64,000 nucleotides of DNA. It comes from Novosphingobium naphthalenivorans NBRC 102051. Lineage in GTDB: Bacteria; Pseudomonadota; Alphaproteobacteria; Sphingomonadales; Sphingomonadaceae. This document shows, in pieces, positions 40,523 to 46,837 of this stretch (the stretch's first letter is position 1; the number at the start of each line of letters is the position of its first letter). The notes beneath the pieces were generated by a model. The model did not search any database. It was not told where the DNA came from and saw nothing but the letters and a program-made list of their open reading frames with translations. The DNA is taken from contig NZ_BCTX01000015.1 of assembly GCF_001590985.1 (NCBI RefSeq), positions 1 to 64,000 on the forward strand, written 5' to 3'. The position numbers and the translations under genes are program-made.

Positions 40523-40798
40523 ATGATTTCGGCTGGGCACAAGCACTCTGCCTGCAAGGCATTGGCAAAGCACGTCTTTGCCGAGGGCTGCCAGTTCGTT
40601 GTCAGGGAGGAAAGCATCACGCCCGGACAGCGTTTCCGCTTCAATCTTGAAGGCTTGGAACCGGTGATCGGCACGGTGCGGTGGGTCGTGCAGGACCGGA
40701 TCGGATTCGCCTTCGACCGGCCGCTGAACCACAAGAGCCAGGATGCGCTGGCTCGTCATTGCCGTTCCGTGCTGGGGCTGGACCTCTACCTGGCCTGA
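40523..40798 (+). CDS. short PilZ-like protein lacking the c-di-GMP motif
   Basis: A 91-aa protein (from ATG 40523; GTG 40496 would add nine residues) that matches only the second half of a PilZ domain: AEGCQFVVREESITPGQRFRF, EPVIGTVRWVVQDRIGFAFDRPL. The usual N-terminal RxxxR, which binds c-di-GMP, and the DxSxxG segment before GCQF are absent or altered (KHVFAEGC instead). It therefore probably does not bind c-di-GMP, or it is an N-terminally shortened relic. No good Shine-Dalgarno site is found before either start. Divergent from sciP. Many alphaproteobacteria carry small PilZ paralogues of unknown role. Confidence 0.65.
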   Translation: MISAGHKHSACKALAKHVFAEGCQFVVREESITPGQRFRFNLEGLEPVIGTVRWVVQDRIGFAFDRPLNHKSQDALARHCRSVLGLDLYLA

Positions 40799-40810
40799 CG
40801 GGCAGCGGAC

Positions 40811-41713
40811 TTACCGCCGGCGTTTGCGCAGCCAGAGAATCGACCAGTCGCCGTTGACGAGTCGCGCTGCGAGTCGCAGCCCGGCCTTGCGGCAGGCGGC
40901 CCTGACGGCGGCTTCCTGGGTTTCCAGCAGTCCGGCCAGCAGCAAGTGCCCGCCGGGCACCAGCGCACCGCCGAAATCGGGCGCCAGCGACACCAGCGGT
41001 CCGGCCAGGATATTGGCCATGATGAGGTCGTAAGGCCCGCGCGCGGCCAGCAGGGGATGGCCCATGCCGTCCGCCACTGTCATCACCAGCTCGCCTGCGC
41101 CCGGCCCCATGGGTACGCCGTTGGTCCGGGCATTGGCGTCCACCACATCCACGCAGACGGCGTCGATGTCGCTCGCGGTCGCCAGTGCGTGCGGCCACAG
41201 CGACAGCGCCGCGAAGGCCAGCAGCCCGGTGCCGGTGCCGATGTCGGCGCAATTGCGCACGACCACGCCTTGCGCCTTCATGTGCGTCAGCATCGCGAGG
41301 CATCCGGCGGTCGTCGCGTGCTGGCCGGTGCCGAAGGCCTGGCTGGCGGGAATGGTGAAGTCGAACAGGCCCGGTTCGCTGATGGCGGGATGGTCGGGCG
41401 TATGGACGTGGAACCGTCCGGCCCGGATCGGCTGGAGGTCCTGCTGGCTGGCGACGAGCCAGTCGGTATCGGGCAGCTTCTCTACCGCGAAGGCTGGCAC
41501 TTCTCCAGCGAACAGCGCGGCGAGCGCGGCCTTGTCCGCGGCTTTGGGTTTGTGGGAAAGCCAGGCTTCCAACTGCCAGTCGTCGGGCCGGTCCTCGGCC
41601 ACTTCGCTGCCGGACAGGACGATGTCCGGGTCCCAGTCCAGCGCGTCCTCGTGCGCGACCAGCGCGGCCTCGATCACGGAGCGGGGCGCGAAAGCGATCA
41701 TTTTCCAGCTCAT
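40811..41713 (-). CDS. prmA: ribosomal protein L11 methyltransferase PrmA
   Basis: PrmA trimethylates several positions of ribosomal protein L11. The 300-aa protein has an N-terminal recognition domain (about 1-110) and a C-terminal class I methyltransferase: FDFTIPASQAFGTGQHATTAGCLAML (in two parts) with the family FGTGxHxTT motif, the SAM loop CADIGTGTGLLAFAA, and the catalytic-type NILAGPL (NxL motif). The product is within the family's length. It lies five bases after the end of the metallo-beta-lactamase gene on the same strand, so the two are likely co-transcribed. Confidence 0.93.
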   Translation of the reverse strand: MSWKMIAFAPRSVIEAALVAHEDALDWDPDIVLSGSEVAEDRPDDWQLEAWLSHKPKAADKAALAALFAGEVPAFAVEKLPDTDWLVASQQDLQPIRAGRFHVHTPDHPAISEPGLFDFTIPASQAFGTGQHATTAGCLAMLTHMKAQGVVVRNCADIGTGTGLLAFAALSLWPHALATASDIDAVCVDVVDANARTNGVPMGPGAGELVMTVADGMGHPLLAARGPYDLIMANILAGPLVSLAPDFGGALVPGGHLLLAGLLETQEAAVRAACRKAGLRLAARLVNGDWSILWLRKRRR

Positions 41714-41718
41714 GGCGG

Positions 41719-42624
41719 TCAGTCTTTCGATTCGCTGGCAAGGCGGCCGTCGAAGCGCTGCTGCGCCGCCTGCGCATAAGTGCGGCAGGCCGAGGCATCG
41801 ATGAGCGGTGCCTTGCCGGCGAACCGCTCCATCATCGCGCTGGCCGAAGGATGCGGCGTGAGCAGGATATCGCAGGGCAGGGCGGCGATTCGCGTCAGCC
41901 CCTCACGGACTTGCGCGACGCGGCCGGGATGATCGGTAAAGCGATAGCCGCCTGCCGATATTGCCGTGGCGCTGTCGGCATAGGCGATCATGCGGCAGGC
42001 GAATGCCTTGTCGCACGTTTGCCAAGTCCAGCTTGTCGATCCCGGGGAGTGGGCCGGGGTCACATGGGCCGTCGCCGCGATGGCCCCCACTACGATGCTG
42101 TCCCCGTCGGTCAGGATGCGGTCCACCTTGGCCGGGGCGATTCCCTTGAGATCGCCGTATTGCGGATCGTCCGAAGCCGGCTCGCCGGTTTCCAGCACGG
42201 CGGCCGCCGGTTTCACGGCCGCCACTTTGGCGCCGGTCGCGCGCTGCAGTTCGGCGAGCGCGCCTGCGTGATCGAAATGTTCGTGGCTGACGAGAATCCA
42301 GCGCACGTCCCTGGCCTTGAAACCCAGCGCGGCGATGTTGGCGAGGACGAGCGGTGCAGCCTCGGCCATGCCGCCATCGATCAGCACGTGGCCTTTCTCG
42401 CCGGTGATCAGCACTGCCGAGATACCGCATGTGCCGACATACCAGGTATTGCCGAAAACATGCGCGGGCGGGGCCGGATCGGTCCAGCCGTCATGGCCGC
42501 TGCAGGCCTTGGCCAGCGCTTCCATCGTGTGCGGCGTCGGAGCGGCCTCGGCTGCGGCCGGGATCGGGGCCGAAATGGCGGCCAGTAGAGCGGCGGACAG
42601 GGCGGTCTGGAGCGGGAGAGTCAT
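41719..42624 (-). CDS. subclass B3 metallo-beta-lactamase
   Basis: Subclass B3 enzymes hydrolyse beta-lactams, including carbapenems, in the periplasm with two zinc ions. The 301-aa protein has a signal peptide (LQTALSAALLAAISAPIPAAAEA). The zinc ligands fit: H114, H116, D118, H119 in SHEHFDHAG, H192 in TPAHSPGSTSW, and H258 in LLTPHPSA. GTCGISAVLITGEKGHVLIDGGM near residues 64-86 is typical B3 (not B1, which has HxHxDR and a Cys ligand). The lack of a Cys at the B1 position supports B3. It is upstream of prmA on the same strand. A BlaI/BlaR1 pair lies 4 kb away but is not adjacent. Activity is inferred, not shown. Confidence 0.88.
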   Translation of the reverse strand: MTLPLQTALSAALLAAISAPIPAAAEAAPTPHTMEALAKACSGHDGWTDPAPPAHVFGNTWYVGTCGISAVLITGEKGHVLIDGGMAEAAPLVLANIAALGFKARDVRWILVSHEHFDHAGALAELQRATGAKVAAVKPAAAVLETGEPASDDPQYGDLKGIAPAKVDRILTDGDSIVVGAIAATAHVTPAHSPGSTSWTWQTCDKAFACRMIAYADSATAISAGGYRFTDHPGRVAQVREGLTRIAALPCDILLTPHPSASAMMERFAGKAPLIDASACRTYAQAAQQRFDGRLASESKD

Positions 42625-42771
42625 GCCGGTGCTTTAAGCTGCACCTGCGAGATAAGCCAGAACTGCAAACGATCTTGCGTTGCAGAACTTGCACCAGCCC
42701 GCGATTTGGCTAAGGGGACTTCCAAGAGGGCAGCGTGCTGCGCTGCCGCAGGCAAGGGGATTCGTTAAGCC

Positions 42772-43167
42772 ATGGCCAACGCCGGCACCAGAAACCGACC
42801 GCTATCGCCCCACCTCCAGATCTGGCGTTGGGGCCCGCACATGTTCGTTTCGATCATGCACCGTGTCACCGGCAACGGCGCTGCCGTGGCCGGGCTTGGC
42901 ATGCTGCTGTGGTTCCTGGGTGCGCTGGCCAGCGGCCCCAAGGCCTACGAGACCTTCTCGTGGGCGATGACGACCCCGGTCGGCTACATTGTCATGGTCG
43001 GCGTCTCCTGGTCCGTCATCACGCACATGATGAGCGGCATTCGCCACTTCTTCCTCGATGTCGGCGCCGGCTTCGAGCTCAAGACCAACCGGACCTGGTC
43101 GATTCTCTCGCCGGTCCTGGGTGTTGTCTTCACCGCCGCCTTCTGGGCGCTCCTGCTGCTTCGCTGA
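42772..43167 (+). CDS. sdhC: succinate dehydrogenase cytochrome b556 subunit SdhC
   Basis: SdhC anchors succinate dehydrogenase (complex II) in the membrane and with SdhD binds haem b and ubiquinone. The 131-aa protein starts MANAGTRNRPLSPHLQIWRWGPHMF, with SIMHRVTGNGAAVAG (quinone-site Ser/Arg) and THMMSGIRHFFLDVG, where the His ligates haem. Three hydrophobic helices lie near 33-55, 67-90 and 109-130. It opens an sdhCDA operon; the 147 bases upstream hold its promoter but no site I can name. Confidence 0.95.
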   Translation: MANAGTRNRPLSPHLQIWRWGPHMFVSIMHRVTGNGAAVAGLGMLLWFLGALASGPKAYETFSWAMTTPVGYIVMVGVSWSVITHMMSGIRHFFLDVGAGFELKTNRTWSILSPVLGVVFTAAFWALLLLR

Positions 43168-43179
43168 GGGACAGGCACA

Positions 43180-43563
43180 ATGGGTAACGGAACTTCCATC
43201 GGCCGCGTTCGCGGTCTCGGCTCGGCCAAGAGCGGCTCGCACCACTGGCTGGTGCAGCGCTTCACCGCCATCGGCAACCTCTTCCTGCTGCTGTGGCTGG
43301 CGGTCTCGCTCGTGCTGCTGCAGGACTACAGCTACGCCACTGTGGCGGAATGGCTTTCGAAGCCGGTCCCGGCGGTCGCCATGATCCTGCTCGTCGTCTC
43401 GACCTTCTGGCACGCACGCCTTGGTATGCAGGTCGTGGTCGAGGACTACGTTCATGAAGACGGCAGCAAGTTCGCCTGCCTCGTCGCCCTCAACTTCGCC
43501 GCATTCGCTGGCGCCGCTTTCGGCGTCTTCTGCGTCGTCCGCCTCGCGCTGGGAGCCCATTGA
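43180..43563 (+). CDS. sdhD: succinate dehydrogenase membrane anchor SdhD
   Basis: The 127-aa second anchor subunit. It has [27 protein letters not shown] as the first helix, then [33 protein letters not shown], in which the conserved His of the haem site and the Asp-Tyr of the quinone site lie, and a third helix near the C-terminus. The order sdhC-sdhD is standard. The stop codon TGA at 43561-43563 overlaps the sdhA ATG by one base (TGATG), which suggests translational coupling. Confidence 0.93.
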   Translation: MGNGTSIGRVRGLGSAKSGSHHWLVQRFTAIGNLFLLLWLAVSLVLLQDYSYATVAEWLSKPVPAVAMILLVVSTFWHARLGMQVVVEDYVHEDGSKFACLVALNFAAFAGAAFGVFCVVRLALGAH

Positions 43564-45371
43564 TGTCCGCCCCTGCTTACAAGATCATCGACCACACTTA
43601 TGACACCGTCGTCGTCGGCGCCGGCGGTTCGGGCCTGCGCGCCACGATGGGCTCGGCTGAAGCCGGCCTGAAGACCGCGTGCATCACCAAGGTGTTCCCC
43701 ACCCGCTCGCACACTGTCGCGGCGCAGGGCGGTATCGCTGCCTCGCTGCAGAACAACACGCCGGACCACTGGACCTGGCACATGTACGACACCGTCAAGG
43801 GGTCGGACTGGCTGGGCGACCAGGACGCCATCGAATACATGGTGCGCGAAGCGCCCGACGCGATCCTTGAGCTTGAGCACGCGGGCATGCCCTTCAGCCG
43901 CAACGAGGACGGGACGATCTACCAGCGTCCGTTCGGCGGCCACATGCAGAACATGGGCGATGGTCCGCCGGTGCAGCGCACTTGTGCCGCGGCCGACCGT
44001 ACCGGCCACGCCATGCTGCACACGCTGTACCAGCAGTCGCTGAAGTACGATGCGGACTTCTTCATCGAATACTTCGCCATCGACCTCATCATGGACGGCG
44101 GCAAGTGCGTTGGTGTGATCGCGCTGTGCCTCGATGACGGCTCGATCCACCGCTTCCGTTCGCAGGCCGTCGTGCTGGCGACCGGCGGTTACGGCCGCAG
44201 CTACTTCACCGCGACGTCCGCGCACACTTGCACCGGCGACGGCGCGGGCATGGTCCTGCGTGCCGGCCTGCCGCTGCAGGACATGGAATTCGTGCAGTTC
44301 CACCCCACCGGCATCTACGGTGCGGGCGTGCTCATCACCGAGGGCGCGCGCGGCGAGGGTGGTTATCTCACCAACTCCGAGGGCGAGCGTTTCATGGAAC
44401 GCTATGCTCCTTCGGCCAAGGACCTTGCCTCGCGTGACGTCGTCTCGCGTTCGATGGCGCTCGAAATCCGCGAAGGCCGCGGCGTGGGCCCGAACAAGGA
44501 CCACATCTACCTGCACCTCGATCACATCGATCCCAAGGTGCTGGCGCAGCGCCTGCCGGGCATCACCGAATCGGGCAAGATCTTCGCCGGCGTCGACCTC
44601 ACCCGTCAGCCGCTGCCGGTGGTTCCGACCGTCCACTACAACATGGGCGGCATTCCGACGAACTACCACGGCGAAGTCATGACCATCGGTGCCGATGGCA
44701 ACCCCGAAACGGTCGTTCCGGGCCTGTTCGCGGTGGGCGAGGCGGCCTGCGTGTCGGTCCATGGCGCGAACCGCCTCGGCTCCAACTCGCTGACCGACCT
44801 TGTCGTGTTCGGTCGCGCGACCGGCCACCGCCTCAAGGAACTGCTGACGCCGATGGCCAAGCAGCCCGAACTGCCGAAGGACTCGGCCGACCTCGCGCTG
44901 ACTCGCCTCGATCACTTCCGTCACGCCGACGGCAGCACGCCGACCGCGCAGATCCGCACCGAGATGCAGCAGACCATGTCGGCCCACGCTGCCGTGTTCC
45001 GCACCGACGAAGTCATGGCCGAAGGCAAGGTCGCCATGGCCGAAACCTACAAGAAGATGCAGGACATCAAGGTTTCGGACCACGGTCTGATCTGGAACTC
45101 CGACCTCGTCGAGACGATGGAGCTGGACAACCTGATCGGTGCCGCCACCGTCACGCTGCACGGCGCCCACGCGCGCAAGGAAAGCCGCGGCGCCCATGCG
45201 CACGAGGACTTCCCCAACCGCGACGACGCGAACTGGATGAAGCACACCGCCGCCTGGTTCAACGGCTGGGGCGGCAAGGGTGGCGAGGTTCGCCTCGACT
45301 ACCGTCCGGTGCACGAATACACGCTGACCGACGATGTCGAGTACATCAAGCCGAAGGCGCGCGTGTATTGA
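43563..45371 (+). CDS. sdhA: succinate dehydrogenase flavoprotein subunit SdhA
   Basis: SdhA oxidises succinate to fumarate with covalent FAD. The 602-aa protein starts [27 protein letters not shown]; the FAD-linking His is at 50 in [11 protein letters not shown], followed by QNNTPDHW. Substrate-site and capping-domain motifs are [22 protein letters not shown] and [15 protein letters not shown], and the C-terminus contains [18 protein letters not shown] 43563 is chosen over an upstream TTG because it begins the conserved sequence. Downstream the usual sdhB is absent: the next gene is an unrelated small protein whose ATG shares its A with the last base of the sdhA stop. An SDHAF4-type assembly factor is encoded at 6.1 kb. 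Confidence 0.97.
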   Translation: MSAPAYKIIDHTYDTVVVGAGGSGLRATMGSAEAGLKTACITKVFPTRSHTVAAQGGIAASLQNNTPDHWTWHMYDTVKGSDWLGDQDAIEYMVREAPDAILELEHAGMPFSRNEDGTIYQRPFGGHMQNMGDGPPVQRTCAAADRTGHAMLHTLYQQSLKYDADFFIEYFAIDLIMDGGKCVGVIALCLDDGSIHRFRSQAVVLATGGYGRSYFTATSAHTCTGDGAGMVLRAGLPLQDMEFVQFHPTGIYGAGVLITEGARGEGGYLTNSEGERFMERYAPSAKDLASRDVVSRSMALEIREGRGVGPNKDHIYLHLDHIDPKVLAQRLPGITESGKIFAGVDLTRQPLPVVPTVHYNMGGIPTNYHGEVMTIGADGNPETVVPGLFAVGEAACVSVHGANRLGSNSLTDLVVFGRATGHRLKELLTPMAKQPELPKDSADLALTRLDHFRHADGSTPTAQIRTEMQQTMSAHAAVFRTDEVMAEGKVAMAETYKKMQDIKVSDHGLIWNSDLVETMELDNLIGAATVTLHGAHARKESRGAHAHEDFPNRDDANWMKHTAAWFNGWGGKGGEVRLDYRPVHEYTLTDDVEYIKPKARVY

Positions 45372-45709
45372 TGGATCTTCAGGACTTTATCGCTGAAACT
45401 ATACGCCAGATCATGTCTGGAGTATCGTCGGCGATAAAGTCCCATGACGTGGGGCAGCTAGGTGGGATTATAAATCCTCTTCCTGCGTCAGTGGAAGATC
45501 TGCAAGGTCAACGTGAACGGACTAGCATTGACTTTAATGTTGCGGTGACGGTCGAAAGCAGCACGTCAGGTGCCAAGGAAGGTGGCCTGAACATAAAGGT
45601 TCTCGAAGCCTCGCTTTCCAAAAATTCGGAAAATCGGACGGTTGGAGAGTCGCGCGTCAGCTTTTCCGTTCCTGTTACGTTGCCCTATACGCTTGTAAAT
45701 AACGCGTAA
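45371..45709 (+). CDS. small accessory protein (trypco2-like) in the sdhB position
   Basis: A 112-aa protein whose ATG overlaps the sdhA stop by one base. The N-terminus is an amphipathic helix (DFIAETIRQIMSGVSSAIK), followed by a loop and a beta-rich part (TSIDFNVAVTVESSTSG, EGGLNIKVLEASLSK, SRVSFSVPVTLPY). The pattern of a helix, then a strand-rich FDVAVTV...VSFSVPV domain, occurs in a widespread family of small proteins and resembles the trypsin-co-occurring (trypco2) type. That link is uncertain. Base composition is clearly less GC-rich than sdhA. It is not an sdhB relic: no iron-sulfur Cys motifs are present. It looks like an insertion after sdhA. Confidence 0.7.
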   Translation: MDLQDFIAETIRQIMSGVSSAIKSHDVGQLGGIINPLPASVEDLQGQRERTSIDFNVAVTVESSTSGAKEGGLNIKVLEASLSKNSENRTVGESRVSFSVPVTLPYTLVNNA

Positions 45710-45810
45710 GATCTGCAACTGCGTACATATTTGCACTCGAAATTCGGTCGCACAATGTCCCATTGAAAGTGGGGCAGTTTTTTCCACGCGGTCGATAAAA
45801 GCGATCGTCC

Positions 45811-46101
45811 TCACATAAGCCACGCATCGAAATCCGACGCGATGTGCAGAATCCGGACGATCTCGATGGCGTCGCCAGAGACGCAATAAATCACCATGTG
45901 CTGCCCGCAGCGCATTCTGTGCAGCCCGGGGCGGGCTTCAACCTGAGGATGGCGGAGCGGGAATTCGCGCAGGGCCTTGATCCGTTCGCGCAATTGGGCG
46001 GCATATTTTCGGGCCTGATCCGTGCCCCACGCCGCCTTCGTGTATCTGGAAATCTGGCGCAGGTCCTTCGACGCGGCGGTGCGAAAGATCAGTCTTCGCA
46101 C
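45811..46101 (-). CDS. parE: ParE/RelE-family toxin
   Basis: A 96-aa toxin of the ParE branch, which typically poisons DNA gyrase. The sequence VRRLIFRTAASKDLRQISRYTKAAWG has the family's N-terminal strand and helix; FPLRHPQVEARPGLHRMRCGQHMVIYC and EIVRILHIASD are typical of ParE C-terminal strands. It starts at GTG 46101 and overlaps the antitoxin stop by 13 bases, so the pair is translated together. Proteins of this group often cause little harm under the control of the partner antitoxin. Confidence 0.88.
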   Translation of the reverse strand: MRRLIFRTAASKDLRQISRYTKAAWGTDQARKYAAQLRERIKALREFPLRHPQVEARPGLHRMRCGQHMVIYCVSGDAIEIVRILHIASDFDAWLM

Positions 46102-46340
46102 GCCGGACCGAATTCCTCGTTGAACCAGGCGTCAATGTCGAAGGTGTCATCGATCGGGCTGGCAAGCCCTTCGTCGATCGCTTCAAGCAGCTTCGATTTG
46201 AACACCGCGCGCTCCTCATGCAGCCGCAGCGCATCGCGCACGACCTCGCTGGTCGAAGCGTATTCGCCGGATTCGACTTGGCGGCGGGCGTAGTCCGCGA
46301 AGTGGTCGCCCAGAGCGATTGAGGTGTTCTTCGCTGCCAT
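46089..46340 (-). CDS. parD: ParD/type II antitoxin (ribbon-helix-helix)
   Basis: An 83-aa CopG/ParD-type antitoxin. The start MAAKNTSIALGDHFADYARRQVESGEY and TSEVVRDALRLHEERAVFKSKLL match the ribbon-helix-helix DNA-binding fold (residues 1-45); the C-terminal acidic tail (FDIDAWFNEEFGP) would cover the toxin. The ATG at 46340 is chosen from homology; the frame could extend 40 residues upstream but that part is unlike the family. A palindrome (46350-46368) ten bases upstream is the probable autoregulatory operator. The toxin follows with a 13-base overlap. Confidence 0.9.
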   Translation of the reverse strand: MAAKNTSIALGDHFADYARRQVESGEYASTSEVVRDALRLHEERAVFKSKLLEAIDEGLASPIDDTFDIDAWFNEEFGPACED

Positions 46341-46349
46341 GATTGGGAG

Positions 46350-46368
46350 AGTACCAGATTTTGGTACT
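46350..46368. promoter_or_regulatory. parDE operator palindrome
   Basis: AGTACCA (46350-46356), five bases, TGGTACT (46362-46368): a perfect 7-bp inverted repeat beginning ten bases upstream of the parD ATG. Type II toxin-antitoxin operons are repressed by their antitoxin at such palindromes. Confidence 0.7.
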
Positions 46369-46405
46369 GCCACCAAGCTGCCTCGATCATTCATCCATCG
46401 TTCAT

Positions 46406-46437
46406 GTTTACAGACGTAGTCGATTACGTGTGTAAAC
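46406..46437. promoter_or_regulatory. BlaI-type operator palindrome
   Basis: A 32-base near-perfect palindrome running from GTTTACA at 46406 to TGTAAAC at 46437, with 28 of 32 positions symmetric and an inner ACGTA-N6-TACGT. The TACA...TGTA arms are the kind of half-sites BlaI/MecI repressors bind. It ends three bases before the Shine-Dalgarno site of blaI. Confidence 0.75.
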
Positions 46438-46450
46438 GATGGAGGGATGA

Positions 46451-46837
46451 GTGGCGGCAAAGCCCGATCAGCCTGAGCGTATTTCCGAGGCCGAGCAGGC
46501 CGTCATGGAGGCCCTGTGGCAGCGCAGCCCGCTGACGGCGCAGGAAGTCTGCGAGACGGTCTGCGGTGAGCGCGGGTGGAGCCTCAATACGGTCAAGACG
46601 CTGCTCTCGCGTCTCGTCGCCAAACAGGCGGTGGCCACAGAGCCGGACGGCAAGCGCTTCCTCTATTCGCCACGCATTGCGCGGTCGGACTATGTCGGCA
46701 CCGAAAGCCGCCGTCTGGTCGACCGCCTGTTCGGCGGGCGTGCGGCGCCGCTCTTTGCGCATCTCGCCAAGTCCGAGGCGCTGACCCCCGATGACATCGC
46801 CGAAATCGAAGCCCTGCTGAAGGAGCTGAAGTCATGA
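46451..46837 (+). CDS. blaI: BlaI/MecI/CopY-family repressor
   Basis: A 128-aa winged-helix repressor. The N-terminal domain RISEAEQAVMEALWQRSPLTAQEV, with SLNTVKTLLSRLVAKQAV as the recognition helix region, and the RFLYSPRI wing match BlaI. The C-terminal helices (about 80-128) would dimerise and contain the protease-sensitive region. It starts at GTG 46451, preceded by GGAGGG. The stop overlaps the start of the BlaR1-like gene by ATGA. A 32-bp palindrome upstream is the likely operator. Divergent from parDE. Whether its targets include beta-lactamase is unknown. Confidence 0.92.
   Translation: MAAKPDQPERISEAEQAVMEALWQRSPLTAQEVCETVCGERGWSLNTVKTLLSRLVAKQAVATEPDGKRFLYSPRIARSDYVGTESRRLVDRLFGGRAAPLFAHLAKSEALTPDDIAEIEALLKELKS

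Noticed and set aside
40483-40648. frame from ATG 40483 (MSTSGVVEIIGQ...) as the start of the PilZ-like gene
   Set aside because: It is in a different frame from the PilZ-matching sequence and ends after 54 codons in a stop. A single-base error could join the two, but nothing in the sequence proves it.
45710-45810. T-run near 45779 as a terminator of the sdh transcript
   Set aside because: No stable stem precedes it; the region is simply AT-richer.
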